Assembly: GCA_027297745.1 (NCBI GenBank)
Contig: JAPUHK010000067.1
Coordinates: 1 to 47,488 of the forward strand
Origin: Planctomycetota bacterium
GTDB lineage: Bacteria; Planctomycetota; PLA2
Reading direction: 5' to 3'
DNA: 47,488 bases
Below, one piece after another: positions 8,423 to 16,694 of the stretch (its first letter is position 1; every line of letters starts with the position of its first letter). The position numbers were made by a program, and so were the translations under genes. The notes beneath the pieces are model-generated. The model was given only the letters and a program-made list of their open reading frames with translations. It searched no databases and was not told where the DNA came from.

Positions 8423-8812
8423 ATGCGTTTCGTTCCGGTTCTGGTTCTCCTGCTCGCGGGCTGTCCGCTCGACATCAGCCCCGAGAGCGGCAGCATCCCG
8501 AGCGGCCCGCCGCCGGGCCCCGGGGGCGGCACCATCTCCTACCAGTCGGACCTGCAACCGCTGTTCGACGACACCTGCGTCGTCTGCCACGGTTCGGCGG
8601 GCGGGCTGGACCTGTCCAGCCGGGACGCCCTCCTGCTGGGAGGCAACTCGGGGGCCCTCGTGCTGCCCGGCGACCCTGACAACAGCATCCTGGTGCAGCG
8701 CGTCGAAGGCTCTACCTTGGGAGACCAGATGCCGCTCGGCTTGCCCGAGCTGACGACCTTCGAGATCGCCCTGATCCGCACATGGATCCTGGAGGGGGCC
8801 TTGGACAACTGA
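8423..8812 (+). CDS. c-type haem lipoprotein (129 aa)
   Basis: Lipoprotein signal MRFVPVLVLLLAGC, with Cys14 as the lipidated residue, then a Ser/Gly/Pro linker. One haem-binding motif follows, CVVCH (Cys52, Cys55, His56), in the context QPLFDDTCVVCHGSAGGLDLS. This resembles the small cytochrome c-like domains common in Planctomycetota and Verrucomicrobiota. The segment LPGDPDNSILVQRVEG after it is typical of that domain, as is MPLG with a possible distal Met ligand. Probably anchored in a membrane facing the periplasm and carrying electrons. It follows the porin-like gene by 4 nt, and its TGA overlaps the next ATG by one base (TGATG). Confidence 0.85.
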   Translation: MRFVPVLVLLLAGCPLDISPESGSIPSGPPPGPGGGTISYQSDLQPLFDDTCVVCHGSAGGLDLSSRDALLLGGNSGALVLPGDPDNSILVQRVEGSTLGDQMPLGLPELTTFEIALIRTWILEGALDN

Positions 8813-9429
8813 TGCGCCGCGCGTCGTGTCTCGTCCCGCTTTTGCTCGGAGCCGCGCTGCTCGCTGCTGCGGAGCCCGCCGCCAAGGCGCCGCAGGGACG
8901 CAGCGCCGCCGCGAAGCTGTTCCGCGCCCGCTGCGCGAGCTGCCACGACCCGAGCCGCGTCTTCCACCGGCGCGCGTCCGCGAGCCAGTGGCGCGCGACC
9001 GTGGATCGCATGCGGCGCATGCCACACTCGGGCATCACGAAAGCGGATGCCGACAAGATCGTGCAGTACCTGATCGACCTGGGCGGCAAGCGGCCTGCGG
9101 CACCCGGCGGCAAGCCCAAGCGCCTGGGCGGGCGCCGCGCCTACGGCAAGAAATGGCTCGCCGTTCTGGAAACGGCCCGGGTGAACGACGGGCAGGTCTC
9201 GCTCGGCGGCCGCGACTACACGGCGCGCATTGCCGGGAACGAGGTCACGCTGCGGCCCACGAAGGGCAAGCCGTTCGTGGTGTCGCTCGATCCCGCCGGC
9301 CGGGCGGGTCGTACGAAACGTGTCGACCGCTGGAAGGTGGGCCACAAGACGTACGCCGTGCACCTGATCTTCTACGAGCGGATCGGAGACCAGGCGCGCC
9401 TGGGTCTCGCCCTGCGGGTCGAGAAGTAG
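8812..9429 (+). CDS. Periplasmic c-type haem protein (205 aa)
   Basis: Signal peptide (MRRASCLVPLLLGAALLAAAE), then one CASCH haem motif (Cys41, Cys44, His45) in RCASCHDPSRVF. WRATVDRMRRMPHSGITKADADKIVQYLIDLG follows in two helices, a typical cytochrome c helical layout with Met as possible axial ligand. After a basic linker, the C-terminal ~100 residues form a separate beta-rich domain (QVSLGGRDYTARIAGNEVTL, HKTYAVHLIFYERIGDQ) that I do not recognise. The start ATG 8812 overlaps the previous stop. With the upstream haem lipoprotein and barrel it may form a small periplasmic electron-transfer unit; partners and substrate are not visible. Confidence 0.8.
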   Translation: MRRASCLVPLLLGAALLAAAEPAAKAPQGRSAAAKLFRARCASCHDPSRVFHRRASASQWRATVDRMRRMPHSGITKADADKIVQYLIDLGGKRPAAPGGKPKRLGGRRAYGKKWLAVLETARVNDGQVSLGGRDYTARIAGNEVTLRPTKGKPFVVSLDPAGRAGRTKRVDRWKVGHKTYAVHLIFYERIGDQARLGLALRVEK

Positions 9430-9501
9430 TCGCGCGGTTCTGCGGGGGGTGGCCGCGCTCACCTTGCGTCCGGGGCGAGAGCAACAGATCCACGAACGGG
9501 A

Positions 9502-9527
9502 GGGCGCACACACCGGTGCGCCCCTAC
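9502..9527. repeat. Short palindromic GGGCGCA...TGCGCCCCTAC element
   Basis: Arms GGGCGCA (9502-9508) and TGCGCCC (9517-9523) surround an 8-nt loop and are followed by CTAC. This resembles the widespread intergenic palindromes of the form GTAGGGGCG...CGCCC seen in many bacterial genomes. It lies in the 123-bp gap between the haem protein and the AsmA-like gene. It could also serve as a terminator for the former. Confidence 0.4.
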
Positions 9528-9552
9528 AAGGACGGGGTAGGCTGGGTCACCC

Positions 9553-10935
9553 ATGAAGGTCTTCAAGGTCGTCAAGTGGCTGTTCTTGATCGGCTTCGTG
9601 CTAGGCCTGCTGCTGATCCTGGCGGGGCCGTTGCTGCTCAACACCGCGCGTGCGCGCGAGCAGATCAGCGCGATCCTGAGCGACGCGCTCGACCGCGAGG
9701 TCACGATGGGCGGCCACTCCGTCGGACTGTTGCTTGGCCGCGTGCAGATCGAGGACCTGAGAGTGGGCAACCCGGACGACTTCCCCGAGGGCACGTTGCT
9801 GCAAGCCGACGAGCTGCAGCTCGTCGTCTCCGTACGCGAGCTGCTGGGCGGACGCATCGAAGGCGTGATGACGGGCGAAGGCGTCACGCTGCACATCCTG
9901 AAGCGCGGCGAGAAAACGAACTTGCACGGGCTAGCGCCGGAGAGCTCGGAGTCCAGCGGCGACGGCCCGGACCTGTGGCTGCAGCTGCACCTGAAGGACT
10001 CGCGCGTCGTGATCGAGGACCTGGACCAGAAACAGACGTTGGAGCTCGACGGGGTCGACATCGACGTCTTCGTGAGCAACCGCGCCGGGCGTGAGAACAC
10101 GCGCCTGCAGTTGCACGTCGCGAGCATGCGACGCGGCCCGTTCCAGGTGCGCGACCTGACCGCGGTCCTGCTGCACACAAAGAGCGACGAGGGCGAGCGC
10201 ATCGACGTGACGGGGCTGCAAGCCAAGCTCGGTGCAGGCGGCCGGCTCGTGGGCAGCATGAGCTTTCCATTTCCGCGCGGCTGCGAGCAGCAGGAGTGGC
10301 AGGCGAGCCTCGAGCTCAAGGATGTCGGCATCGACGATTCCATCCGCCCGCTCGCGCAGACGCTCTTCCCGATCGGGGCTTCGGACCGCGCGCAGTTCAA
10401 CGGCCTGTTGCAAGGCAGCTTCGAGCTGCGCGGCAGAGGCATCACCTGGGACGCCATCAAGCCGCAGCTGAGCGGATCGGGCAAGGTCCGGCTGACCCGC
10501 GTCAGCCTCGCACCGGGCAACCTGATCACCCTGCTGACGCGGTGGGCCGGGCGGGAACCGAAGCCGCTCGAGCTCAACGACTGCGGCGCGGAGTTCACGA
10601 TCGAGCCCGGCCGCGTGAAATTCCAGCGCCTGAGCGCCCGCGGCGACGAGGTGCGCTACTACCTCAAGGGCTGGGTCACGCTGGACGGTGCGCTCCGGCT
10701 GAACATCGACGCCATGCCGCTCCTGGAGCGCTACAGCCGCCGCGAGGCCGATAAGCTCAAGCGCTACATCAAGGAGATTCCGATCCCCATCCGGGGCACG
10801 ATCTCCCGCCCGCGGCCCAAGCTGCCGCGCATGGCCGACTTGCTGACGCAGGCCGGCAAGGACGGGCTGCTCGACTGGCTCGGCAAGAAGCTCGGGAAAG
10901 AGCTCGAGCGTCAGACCAAGAAGAAAAACCGGTAG
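9553..10935 (+). CDS. AsmA-like membrane-anchored protein (460 aa)
   Basis: N-terminal membrane anchor (VKWLFLIGFVLGLLLILAGPLLL). The next region starts with NTARAREQISAILSDALDREVTM and then LLLGRVQIEDLRVGNP, the standard N-terminal pattern of AsmA/TamB/YhdP-family proteins. The body is a long beta-taco-like repeat region (LQLHLKDSRVVIEDLDQKQTLELDGVDI). AsmA-like proteins are thought to carry phospholipids between membranes; that role is inferred. The C-terminal tail is Lys/Arg-rich (KKLGKELERQTKKKNR). It lies 123 bp after the haem genes, so co-transcription is uncertain. The 79-bp spacer to the convergent EF-hand gene holds 7-bp arms GGCGGGC/GCCCGCC (10935-10941, 10963-10969), a weak terminator candidate. 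Confidence 0.8.
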   Translation: MKVFKVVKWLFLIGFVLGLLLILAGPLLLNTARAREQISAILSDALDREVTMGGHSVGLLLGRVQIEDLRVGNPDDFPEGTLLQADELQLVVSVRELLGGRIEGVMTGEGVTLHILKRGEKTNLHGLAPESSESSGDGPDLWLQLHLKDSRVVIEDLDQKQTLELDGVDIDVFVSNRAGRENTRLQLHVASMRRGPFQVRDLTAVLLHTKSDEGERIDVTGLQAKLGAGGRLVGSMSFPFPRGCEQQEWQASLELKDVGIDDSIRPLAQTLFPIGASDRAQFNGLLQGSFELRGRGITWDAIKPQLSGSGKVRLTRVSLAPGNLITLLTRWAGREPKPLELNDCGAEFTIEPGRVKFQRLSARGDEVRYYLKGWVTLDGALRLNIDAMPLLERYSRREADKLKRYIKEIPIPIRGTISRPRPKLPRMADLLTQAGKDGLLDWLGKKLGKELERQTKKKNR

Positions 10936-11014
10936 GCGGGCCCGCGTCCGAGAGTCCGCAAAGCCCGCCCACCGCCGTCAAAGATGACGTGCTTGGTGTC
11001 CGGAGAGCCGGGCC

Positions 11015-12076
11015 CTAGTCCCCGCGCGGTCCGTCCGCCGCGTCGACCACACCGTCGTGGTTGTGGTCGCGACTTTCGAATGCGGCGGGAGGACCGTCGA
11101 ACTCGTCGCGGGTGACCTTCCCGTCTCCGTTCAGATCGTGGCGCTCGATGAAGGTGCCGCCCTTCTTGCGCGCGGGACGGCGCGCGCCGGGCTCCTCGGC
11201 CCGCTTGCCGCCCTCGGGGGCGATCTCGTCCATGCGAATGGCGCCGTCGCCGTTGATGTCCAGCTTCGCGAACAGATCAGCGCGCAGCGTCCACTCGGTC
11301 TTCGTGATGGCTCCGTCCCGGTCGCGATCCATGACACGGAACAGGATCGCGGCCGTTTGGCTGCGGCCCGGGCGGTCCCGGCCGCCCCGGCGGGCGCGCC
11401 GCTTGAGCGCCTTCAGCTCCTCTTTCGTGACGGTTCCGTCACCGTCCTGGTCGAGGCGCTTGAAGAAGCTCTCGGGGCCCTGAAACTCCGCGGCGGTGAT
11501 GTTGCCGTCGCCGTCCGCGTCCATTTGCTTGAGGCGCTCGAACATCTGATCGGCGTCGCGCCCGCGCTGTCCGCCGCGGCCCTCGCGTCCGCCGAACTTG
11601 CGGCGCAGCTCCTCCATCTCGGCGGCGTTCAGGAAGCCGTCGCCGTCCTTGTCCAGCTGCTGGAACATCTCGGGGCGCAGCTTCCACTCGTCGGCGGAGA
11701 TGCGACCGTCGCCGTCCGTGTCCAGCCGCGCGGCGCGATCACCGCCCTTCCCGGCTTTGCCGGGCTTGCCGCCGCGACCATCGTCGCCGCCGAGGCGGCG
11801 GGCTCTGCGCTCTGCGCCGTAGGCAACCAACTCCGCGGCGGTCAAGAAGCCGTCCCGGTCACGGTCCAGGACCAGGAAGATGGCCTCACCCGCGCCGAGC
11901 TCCGCGGCGCTCAGCTTGCCGTCACGGTTCTGGTCCTTCCCGTCGATGGCGGCCTGCGCCTTCTCGAGGGCCGCGGCGCCGCCCCTCTTCTTCTTGTCGC
12001 GCCGATCCCCGGCCTCGGCGGCCGGCACGGCGATCCAAACCATTGCGATGAGGGTCAAAAGGAGATGGAGTTTCAT
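11015..12076 (-). CDS. Secreted protein with ten EF-hand calcium-binding loops
   Basis: 353 aa with a signal peptide (MKLHLLLTLIAMVWIAVPAAEA). I count ten EF-hand loops of DxDxDG form: DQNRDGKLSAAE, DRDRDGFLTAAE, DTDGDGRISADE, DKDGDGFLNAAE, DADGDGNITAAE, DQDGDGTVTKEE, DRDRDGAITKTE, DINGDGAIRMDE, DLNGDGKVTRDE and DHNHDGVVDAAD. They are paired by basic Arg/Lys/Gly-rich linkers. Nearly all keep the position-12 acidic residue; the last ends in Asp. Likely a periplasmic or extracellular Ca2+ buffer or sensor. Start ATG 12076 has GAGG 9 nt upstream; the longer reading lacks a signal peptide at its front. It lies downstream of the 1119-aa FG-GAP gene on the same strand but separated by a structured 212-bp gap. 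Confidence 0.9.
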   Translation of the reverse strand: MKLHLLLTLIAMVWIAVPAAEAGDRRDKKKRGGAAALEKAQAAIDGKDQNRDGKLSAAELGAGEAIFLVLDRDRDGFLTAAELVAYGAERRARRLGGDDGRGGKPGKAGKGGDRAARLDTDGDGRISADEWKLRPEMFQQLDKDGDGFLNAAEMEELRRKFGGREGRGGQRGRDADQMFERLKQMDADGDGNITAAEFQGPESFFKRLDQDGDGTVTKEELKALKRRARRGGRDRPGRSQTAAILFRVMDRDRDGAITKTEWTLRADLFAKLDINGDGAIRMDEIAPEGGKRAEEPGARRPARKKGGTFIERHDLNGDGKVTRDEFDGPPAAFESRDHNHDGVVDAADGPRGD

Positions 12077-12187
12077 AGTAGTTTCCTCTTGTCGGCTCGA
12101 GGCCGAGCGCTCCTTTGAACCCGGGCCGGGCGCCAGGGTTCCGCGCCACCCGTCGCCTCGGCCTGGCCCGTCTTCAGCAAGCCCCCT

Positions 12188-12257
12188 TACCGTTACCCCT
12201 ACCCCTACCTTTGACACTTTTCCCTGCCCCCAGGGATAAGGGACAACGGTAACGGTA
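12188..12257. repeat. Inverted and tandem short repeats between two minus-strand genes
   Basis: Arms TACCGTTACC (12188-12197) and GGTAACGGTA (12248-12257) are a perfect 10-bp inverted repeat 50 nt apart. Next to the left arm is a tandem of TACCCC-like hexamers. Inside lies a small hairpin TCCCTG-CCCC-CAGGGA (12221-12236). Located just after the stop of the 1119-aa gene (minus strand), so it may serve as a terminator or a processing site. Confidence 0.55.
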
Positions 12258-12288
12258 GGGGTGAGGGGATCACGCGCCAGCAAGCACG

Positions 12289-15200
12289 CTACTCTCCACC
12301 CACAGCGCCCGGGATCTCGGGCAACAGCGCCTCAGGATCGACCAGAATGCGGGCCGGGCGCGTCAGCCACTCACGCACGAAGTCCGGATCCGGGTGCTTT
12401 TCGGCTGCGGGATAGGGATAAGCGCTCATGCCGTGGAAAGGCAGGGGCTCGATGCTCTGCCGCACGGCCTGGTTCATGTCCTGGTCCTTGACCCAGCCCT
12501 CGGTCGTGAAGCAGAAGTCACGCACCCAGCCTGCGGGCAGGTCCGGCAGACCCGACGCGTCGAAGACGAGCTCGACCGAGTCGCCGGAGCCCAGGATCGC
12601 GTAGCGATCGTCGATCGTGCGCAGCAACTCGCGCACGTCGCCGTGCCGCGAGTGCATGCCCGGGGTCTGGTTCCAGCCCACGAAGCGTTGCAACCGGCCG
12701 TAGTCGTACGCGCGTGGAAGCTCGCCCGTGGGATCGTCCACCGGCGCACTGAAGCCGCGGAAGCGGCTGCGAGCCGACAGGAGCGGCGCCTCGCTGAGTT
12801 GCATGATGCCGTCGGGCCCCGTGCAGACGAAGAAGGCGTCCCAGTGAATGCGCTGTGTTCCGGAAAGGCGCACCCGCCCGTCGCTGCCGTGGAACTTACC
12901 GCTCAGGTCCAACAGCACGGACTTGTTCTTGCCGGCGGGGAAGCCGGCGTCCTTGTCGACGATGCGCCACTTGCCGTCGGGGCCGATCAACTCGAGTTGC
13001 GGGACCTGGAAGTTCACCGTCTTCGACTGCGACGACGCGATCGAGGCGCTGGCCGTGGGGAACTCCGTCCAGCCGTCCATGACGAACAGGATGCGCTCCG
13101 CACCGCTCAGGTCGCCGAAGTCGAGCTCGAGCGACCACGGCCGCGCGAGACCGGTGTACTGCGGGGGATGCGCGTCGAAGATCACGGCGTGCTTGCGATC
13201 GCGCGCGCGCACCTGCGCGAGCACGTCGCGGCCCTTGTGATCCACCGCGGAGCGCGGAGGCTGCAGGTCCTCGAGGCAGTGCACGCGGAACTCGGGGAAG
13301 GAGAACACGCGGAAGGCCTCGTTGAGCACGGGACGCGCCCCGGCCCGGTGGTCGATCACGCGCAGGCGCACGTTATCTACGTAGAAGACCTCGCGCAACT
13401 CCTCCGTGAGGTCGAGGTGCAGCCTTCCATCGCGAGCCTCGAGCAGGCCGGTGGGGATCATCACCGTCTCGTTCGAGCGTCCGGGCAGGTACTTGCCGTC
13501 GGCGTAGGGCAGACCGAGGGGTGTGCCCGACTGGCAGTCCGTGACGAAGTGCCCCTGCTCGCCGTCGATCACGTACAGAAACGGACAAGAGTCCAGCTCC
13601 CCCTCGCGCTCCTGGAGCGCCAGGCACGCCTGCATCTGCGGGAGCACGACGCCCTGCTCCACGCCGTTCGTCCAACGCAGGAGCAGCGCGTCCACCATGG
13701 TGCGGCGGCCCAGACCGAAGCTGTTGAGCCCGTCGCGCACGGTCGCGCCGATGCGCAGATCGCCCGCGTACAGGCGCAGACGCGTGCCGATGCCGGCGCG
13801 GTTCGTACGCAGCCCCCGGGGCAGTACGTCGATCCACACCGCGGGCGTTTGTGCGCTGCTCATGTAGAGGTCGAGGCCGGCATCCGTCAGCAGCAGCAGG
13901 TCGCGGTTGCCGTCCCGGTTGAGGTCCGAGCCGACGGCGCCGAGCACCCTGCCCGCCGGCTGCAGCCCGGCGAACGGTTGCCGGTCGATCACGCCGTCGC
14001 TGTCGAGGTCCAGCAGGGGTTCGCGTGGTCCGAGTACCACGAACGACGGCGCTTCGCTGCCATAGGCCGCGCCGGCTCGCGTGTCGTATAAGGTGTCGCC
14101 GATGCGGACCTCTTCCACGAGATCGTTGTCGACGTCGGCCGCCTCCAGGCCGCGGCCGGCCGCCAGCGGTCTGGACACGAACTGCAAGGCACGCTGGTTG
14201 TGGAACCAGACGTTGCCCTGGGGGCCGGTGACGAGCAGGTCGACGGCGTGGTCGTCGTCCACGTCCAGCAGCAACGCCTCGTACGCGGGCGGCGCCTGCA
14301 TGCCTAGCTGCTCCGCGATCTCCGTGAACTGGAGCTCGGTGCGCGGCTGCTCGCCCTGCTTGACCTCGGGCAGCTCGATCACCGTGCGGTAGACACGGTT
14401 GCGCTCACCGCCCACGAACAGGTCGAGGTCGCCGTCATGGTCGAGGTCGATCAGCACGACGCAGTGCCCGGCCGCGGCGGCGGTTGCGCCGAGCGACGCC
14501 GTCGACTCCTTGAAGTGCCACTTGGTGGGCTCCTCCGCGGGCGTATCGTTCAAGAACACACGCACGCCCGCGGGGCCGCACACCACGAGGTCGAGATCGA
14601 GATCGTTGTCCAGGTCCCCGACGGCGGCGCCGTGCAGCACGAAGTCGAGCGGCAGCCCGGCGCTCTCGGTCAGGTCGTTGAAGGTGGCGTTGCGGTAATT
14701 GCGCAACAGCCGCAGCCCCTCTTCCCCGTTCACGAGAAGGTCGCGTGCGCAATCGCGATCAACGTCCGGCGCGATGAAGTAGCGCTGCCGGCCGAGCCGC
14801 GGCACGCCGGCGCGGGCCGTGACGCGGTGCCATTGCATCTTGCGCGGGTCGGGCTGGACCGAAGGGCCCTCTTGTAGCGGGTCGCGGAACTTCGTGTAGC
14901 GGCCGCGCTCCGTGGCCCCGGCCTGCACCTTCTTCTTCTCGAACTGCTTGTCGAACTCCTCCAGCAGCGCCTGCGAACGCCCGCGGCGCGCCGCATCTGC
15001 GGAGCGCTGAAACGACCTCGCGCGCTTGTAGGACGCGACGCGGAAGATCGTGGCGGGCACGAAGTCCCGGCCGAGCGCCAGCAGCCGCTCGAAAGCGTCC
15101 GCGGCGGAGTCGTACTCCCCGCGTTCGAAGAGGATGGCGCCCTTGAGGTAGAGCGCGGCCGGGTCGGGCCGCTCGACCGCGATCAGCGGGTCGATCAGCG

Positions 15201-15648
15201 CCTCAGACTGCCGCATGAGCCGGTCGTAATCGGGCGAGCCCTCCGCCAGGCGGGCGAGAGTGCGCGCAAGGTTGAACTGCACGCCCTCGTCCTGGGGCGC
15301 GAGGGCGGAAGCGCGCTCCAAACGCCGCCACGCCCGGTGCAAGAGCGCGCGGTGGTCGGCAGTGGGGATCACGTCCTGCTCGCCCTGGACCTGCTTGTAG
15401 AACTCGCCCAGGTCCACGAGCGCGAGGTCGACGTGGTAGGCGGCCGAGTTCTCTAGCTCCGCCTCCACCGAAAGCAACTCGGCGCGGGCGTTCCGGTAGT
15501 CCTGGTTGTTCTCGTTCGAGTAGTAGGCCCGGGCACGGTCTACCGCGTTGCGTACAGGCACGGCGCTCTTCCGTTCACGGGTGCCCAGGGCCACGAACAG
15601 GGCGGCGCATAGGGCGGCGCCCAGCAAGAAGATGACGAGCCTGCTCAC
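12289..15648 (-). CDS. Large TPR plus FG-GAP/VCBS-repeat protein with ASPIC-like region (1119 aa)
   Basis: N-terminal membrane anchor or signal (VSRLVIFLLGAALCAALFVALG). Residues ~30-270 are TPR-like helices (RRLERASALAPQDEGVQFNL, ALYLKGAILFERGEYDSAAD). Residues ~300-640 hold FG-GAP/VCBS propeller repeats with Ca-binding DxDxD loops (GDLDNDLDLDLVV, IDLDHDGDLDLFVGG, GSDLNRDGNRDLLLL). An ASPIC/UnbV-like stretch follows (GIGTRLRLYAGDLRIGATVRDG, GLGRRTMVDALLLRWTNGVEQ). The last ~400 residues are an unrecognised beta-rich region. Start GTG 15648 has GGAGGG close upstream. A 7-bp inverted repeat GAGGAGT/ACTCCTC lies at 15665-15688. Probably exported and surface-associated; ligand unknown. Confidence 0.88.
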   Translation of the reverse strand: MSRLVIFLLGAALCAALFVALGTRERKSAVPVRNAVDRARAYYSNENNQDYRNARAELLSVEAELENSAAYHVDLALVDLGEFYKQVQGEQDVIPTADHRALLHRAWRRLERASALAPQDEGVQFNLARTLARLAEGSPDYDRLMRQSEALIDPLIAVERPDPAALYLKGAILFERGEYDSAADAFERLLALGRDFVPATIFRVASYKRARSFQRSADAARRGRSQALLEEFDKQFEKKKVQAGATERGRYTKFRDPLQEGPSVQPDPRKMQWHRVTARAGVPRLGRQRYFIAPDVDRDCARDLLVNGEEGLRLLRNYRNATFNDLTESAGLPLDFVLHGAAVGDLDNDLDLDLVVCGPAGVRVFLNDTPAEEPTKWHFKESTASLGATAAAAGHCVVLIDLDHDGDLDLFVGGERNRVYRTVIELPEVKQGEQPRTELQFTEIAEQLGMQAPPAYEALLLDVDDDHAVDLLVTGPQGNVWFHNQRALQFVSRPLAAGRGLEAADVDNDLVEEVRIGDTLYDTRAGAAYGSEAPSFVVLGPREPLLDLDSDGVIDRQPFAGLQPAGRVLGAVGSDLNRDGNRDLLLLTDAGLDLYMSSAQTPAVWIDVLPRGLRTNRAGIGTRLRLYAGDLRIGATVRDGLNSFGLGRRTMVDALLLRWTNGVEQGVVLPQMQACLALQEREGELDSCPFLYVIDGEQGHFVTDCQSGTPLGLPYADGKYLPGRSNETVMIPTGLLEARDGRLHLDLTEELREVFYVDNVRLRVIDHRAGARPVLNEAFRVFSFPEFRVHCLEDLQPPRSAVDHKGRDVLAQVRARDRKHAVIFDAHPPQYTGLARPWSLELDFGDLSGAERILFVMDGWTEFPTASASIASSQSKTVNFQVPQLELIGPDGKWRIVDKDAGFPAGKNKSVLLDLSGKFHGSDGRVRLSGTQRIHWDAFFVCTGPDGIMQLSEAPLLSARSRFRGFSAPVDDPTGELPRAYDYGRLQRFVGWNQTPGMHSRHGDVRELLRTIDDRYAILGSGDSVELVFDASGLPDLPAGWVRDFCFTTEGWVKDQDMNQAVRQSIEPLPFHGMSAYPYPAAEKHPDPDFVREWLTRPARILVDPEALLPEIPGAVGGE

Positions 15649-15832
15649 GATCCCTCCAAGAGGTGAGGAGTATAGGATTTCACTCCTCCACGGTCCGGTG
15701 TACCCCGTGATCCTGCCCGCTGCCCGCGACAAAGTCTAAGCGGGGCATGCAGTGGGCGCGGAATTCTCCCCGCGGGGTGCGAAATACTCCCCTATCCCGC
15801 CTCGGGCGCTTCCGTTATCCGGAGACTATCCC

Positions 15833-16534
15833 CTAGGTGTCCTCAGGCTCGTCGAGCAGGTAGATGCCTAGCCACGGGGGCGTGGGAGGGATGATCTTCC
15901 CTGACTTGGTGCGCCGGAAACCGACGCCGCGCTGGGCGTCGATCATGTCGGCCAGGATGTCGCGCTGCTCCTCCTCGCGGGCGGCGAGGATCTGCAGGAA
16001 AGTGCGCAGGTAGCGGCTTTCGGCCGAAGGGGCCAGCTTGCGGTAGTACTCCGCGGCCTCAGCCTTGAGCTGGATCGCGGTCAGCACGGCCCGGTAGTAG
16101 CCCATCTCGCTGTGGATCTCCATGTGCCCCGGCAGCGGCGGACGGTGCATGGCCTCCACATCCGGCAGCGCATCGAGATCATTGCGGTGGCGGCGCAGGA
16201 TGCGGCCATGGTCCCTGTCCTCCAGGGCCATGCGGTGCAGGAAGGACTTGACCTCGGGAGCCTCCACGCGACGGCTGATGAACTCCAACCAGCGCTCGAG
16301 ACGCTCTTCCTCGGCGATCGCCTTGTCCAGGGCCGACGGGACCTCGTAAGCCCCCGCGGCCTCCCAGCGTGCGGCGCGCAGAGCGCCACGGCGGGCGCGG
16401 CCCCGCGCCACGGGGGGCAGGCCGCGAGTGCTCGGAGTCGTGGGCCGTGCGGCTACGTCGCGGAAGGGCGAGGGCCGCACACGGTCCTGGGCTCTGTCTC
16501 GAATGATCTTCAAGGGTCCAATCCTCAAGCTCAT
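15833..16534 (-). CDS. Ferritin-like/rubrerythrin-fold protein (233 aa)
   Basis: After a basic N-terminal stretch of ~60 residues, two helix pairs fit the ferritin-like fold: DKAIAEEERLERWLEFISRR with FLHRMALEDRDHGRILRRH, then LKAEAAEYYRKLA with FLQILAAREEEQRDIL. The E...EDxDH and E...REEEQRD spacing would supply carboxylate/His iron ligands as in rubrerythrins. No rubredoxin CxxC domain is present, so this is not a full rubrerythrin. Role inferred: iron binding or peroxide handling. The start is ambiguous because a 16-bp duplication gives two in-frame ATGs, at 16552 and 16534. The second has GAGG about 7 nt upstream and is preferred. Stands alone on the minus strand. Confidence 0.65.
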   Translation of the reverse strand: MSLRIGPLKIIRDRAQDRVRPSPFRDVAARPTTPSTRGLPPVARGRARRGALRAARWEAAGAYEVPSALDKAIAEEERLERWLEFISRRVEAPEVKSFLHRMALEDRDHGRILRRHRNDLDALPDVEAMHRPPLPGHMEIHSEMGYYRAVLTAIQLKAEAAEYYRKLAPSAESRYLRTFLQILAAREEEQRDILADMIDAQRGVGFRRTKSGKIIPPTPPWLGIYLLDEPEDT

Positions 16535-16552
16535 TTCAATCCTCAAGCTCAT
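16519..16552. repeat. 16-bp tandem duplication across the ferritin-like gene start
   Basis: CAATCCTCAAGCTCAT occurs at 16519-16534 and again at 16537-16552, with 2 bp between. It is in frame (18-bp period) and duplicates the first codons (MSLRIE then MSLRIG). It also places a GAGG Shine-Dalgarno-like sequence upstream of the second ATG. Confidence 0.8.
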
Positions 16553-16694
16553 AGGAGCTCTTGTTCTCTAAGCCCTGCTAGAGCGAGAGGTGAGCCAATC
16601 AACCGAACGATCGTTCGATCACCGGACGCCGACGCGCCTACGGCGTTATGGCGGCCAAGCGCCTCCACTATCCGGGGGCGACCACGGGCGGTGC

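Noticed and set aside
12394-14091. Plus-strand open frame (565 codons) opposite the 1119-aa FG-GAP protein
   Set aside because: The minus strand carries recognisable FG-GAP and ASPIC motifs; the plus reading is Val/Arg/His-rich and has no motif.
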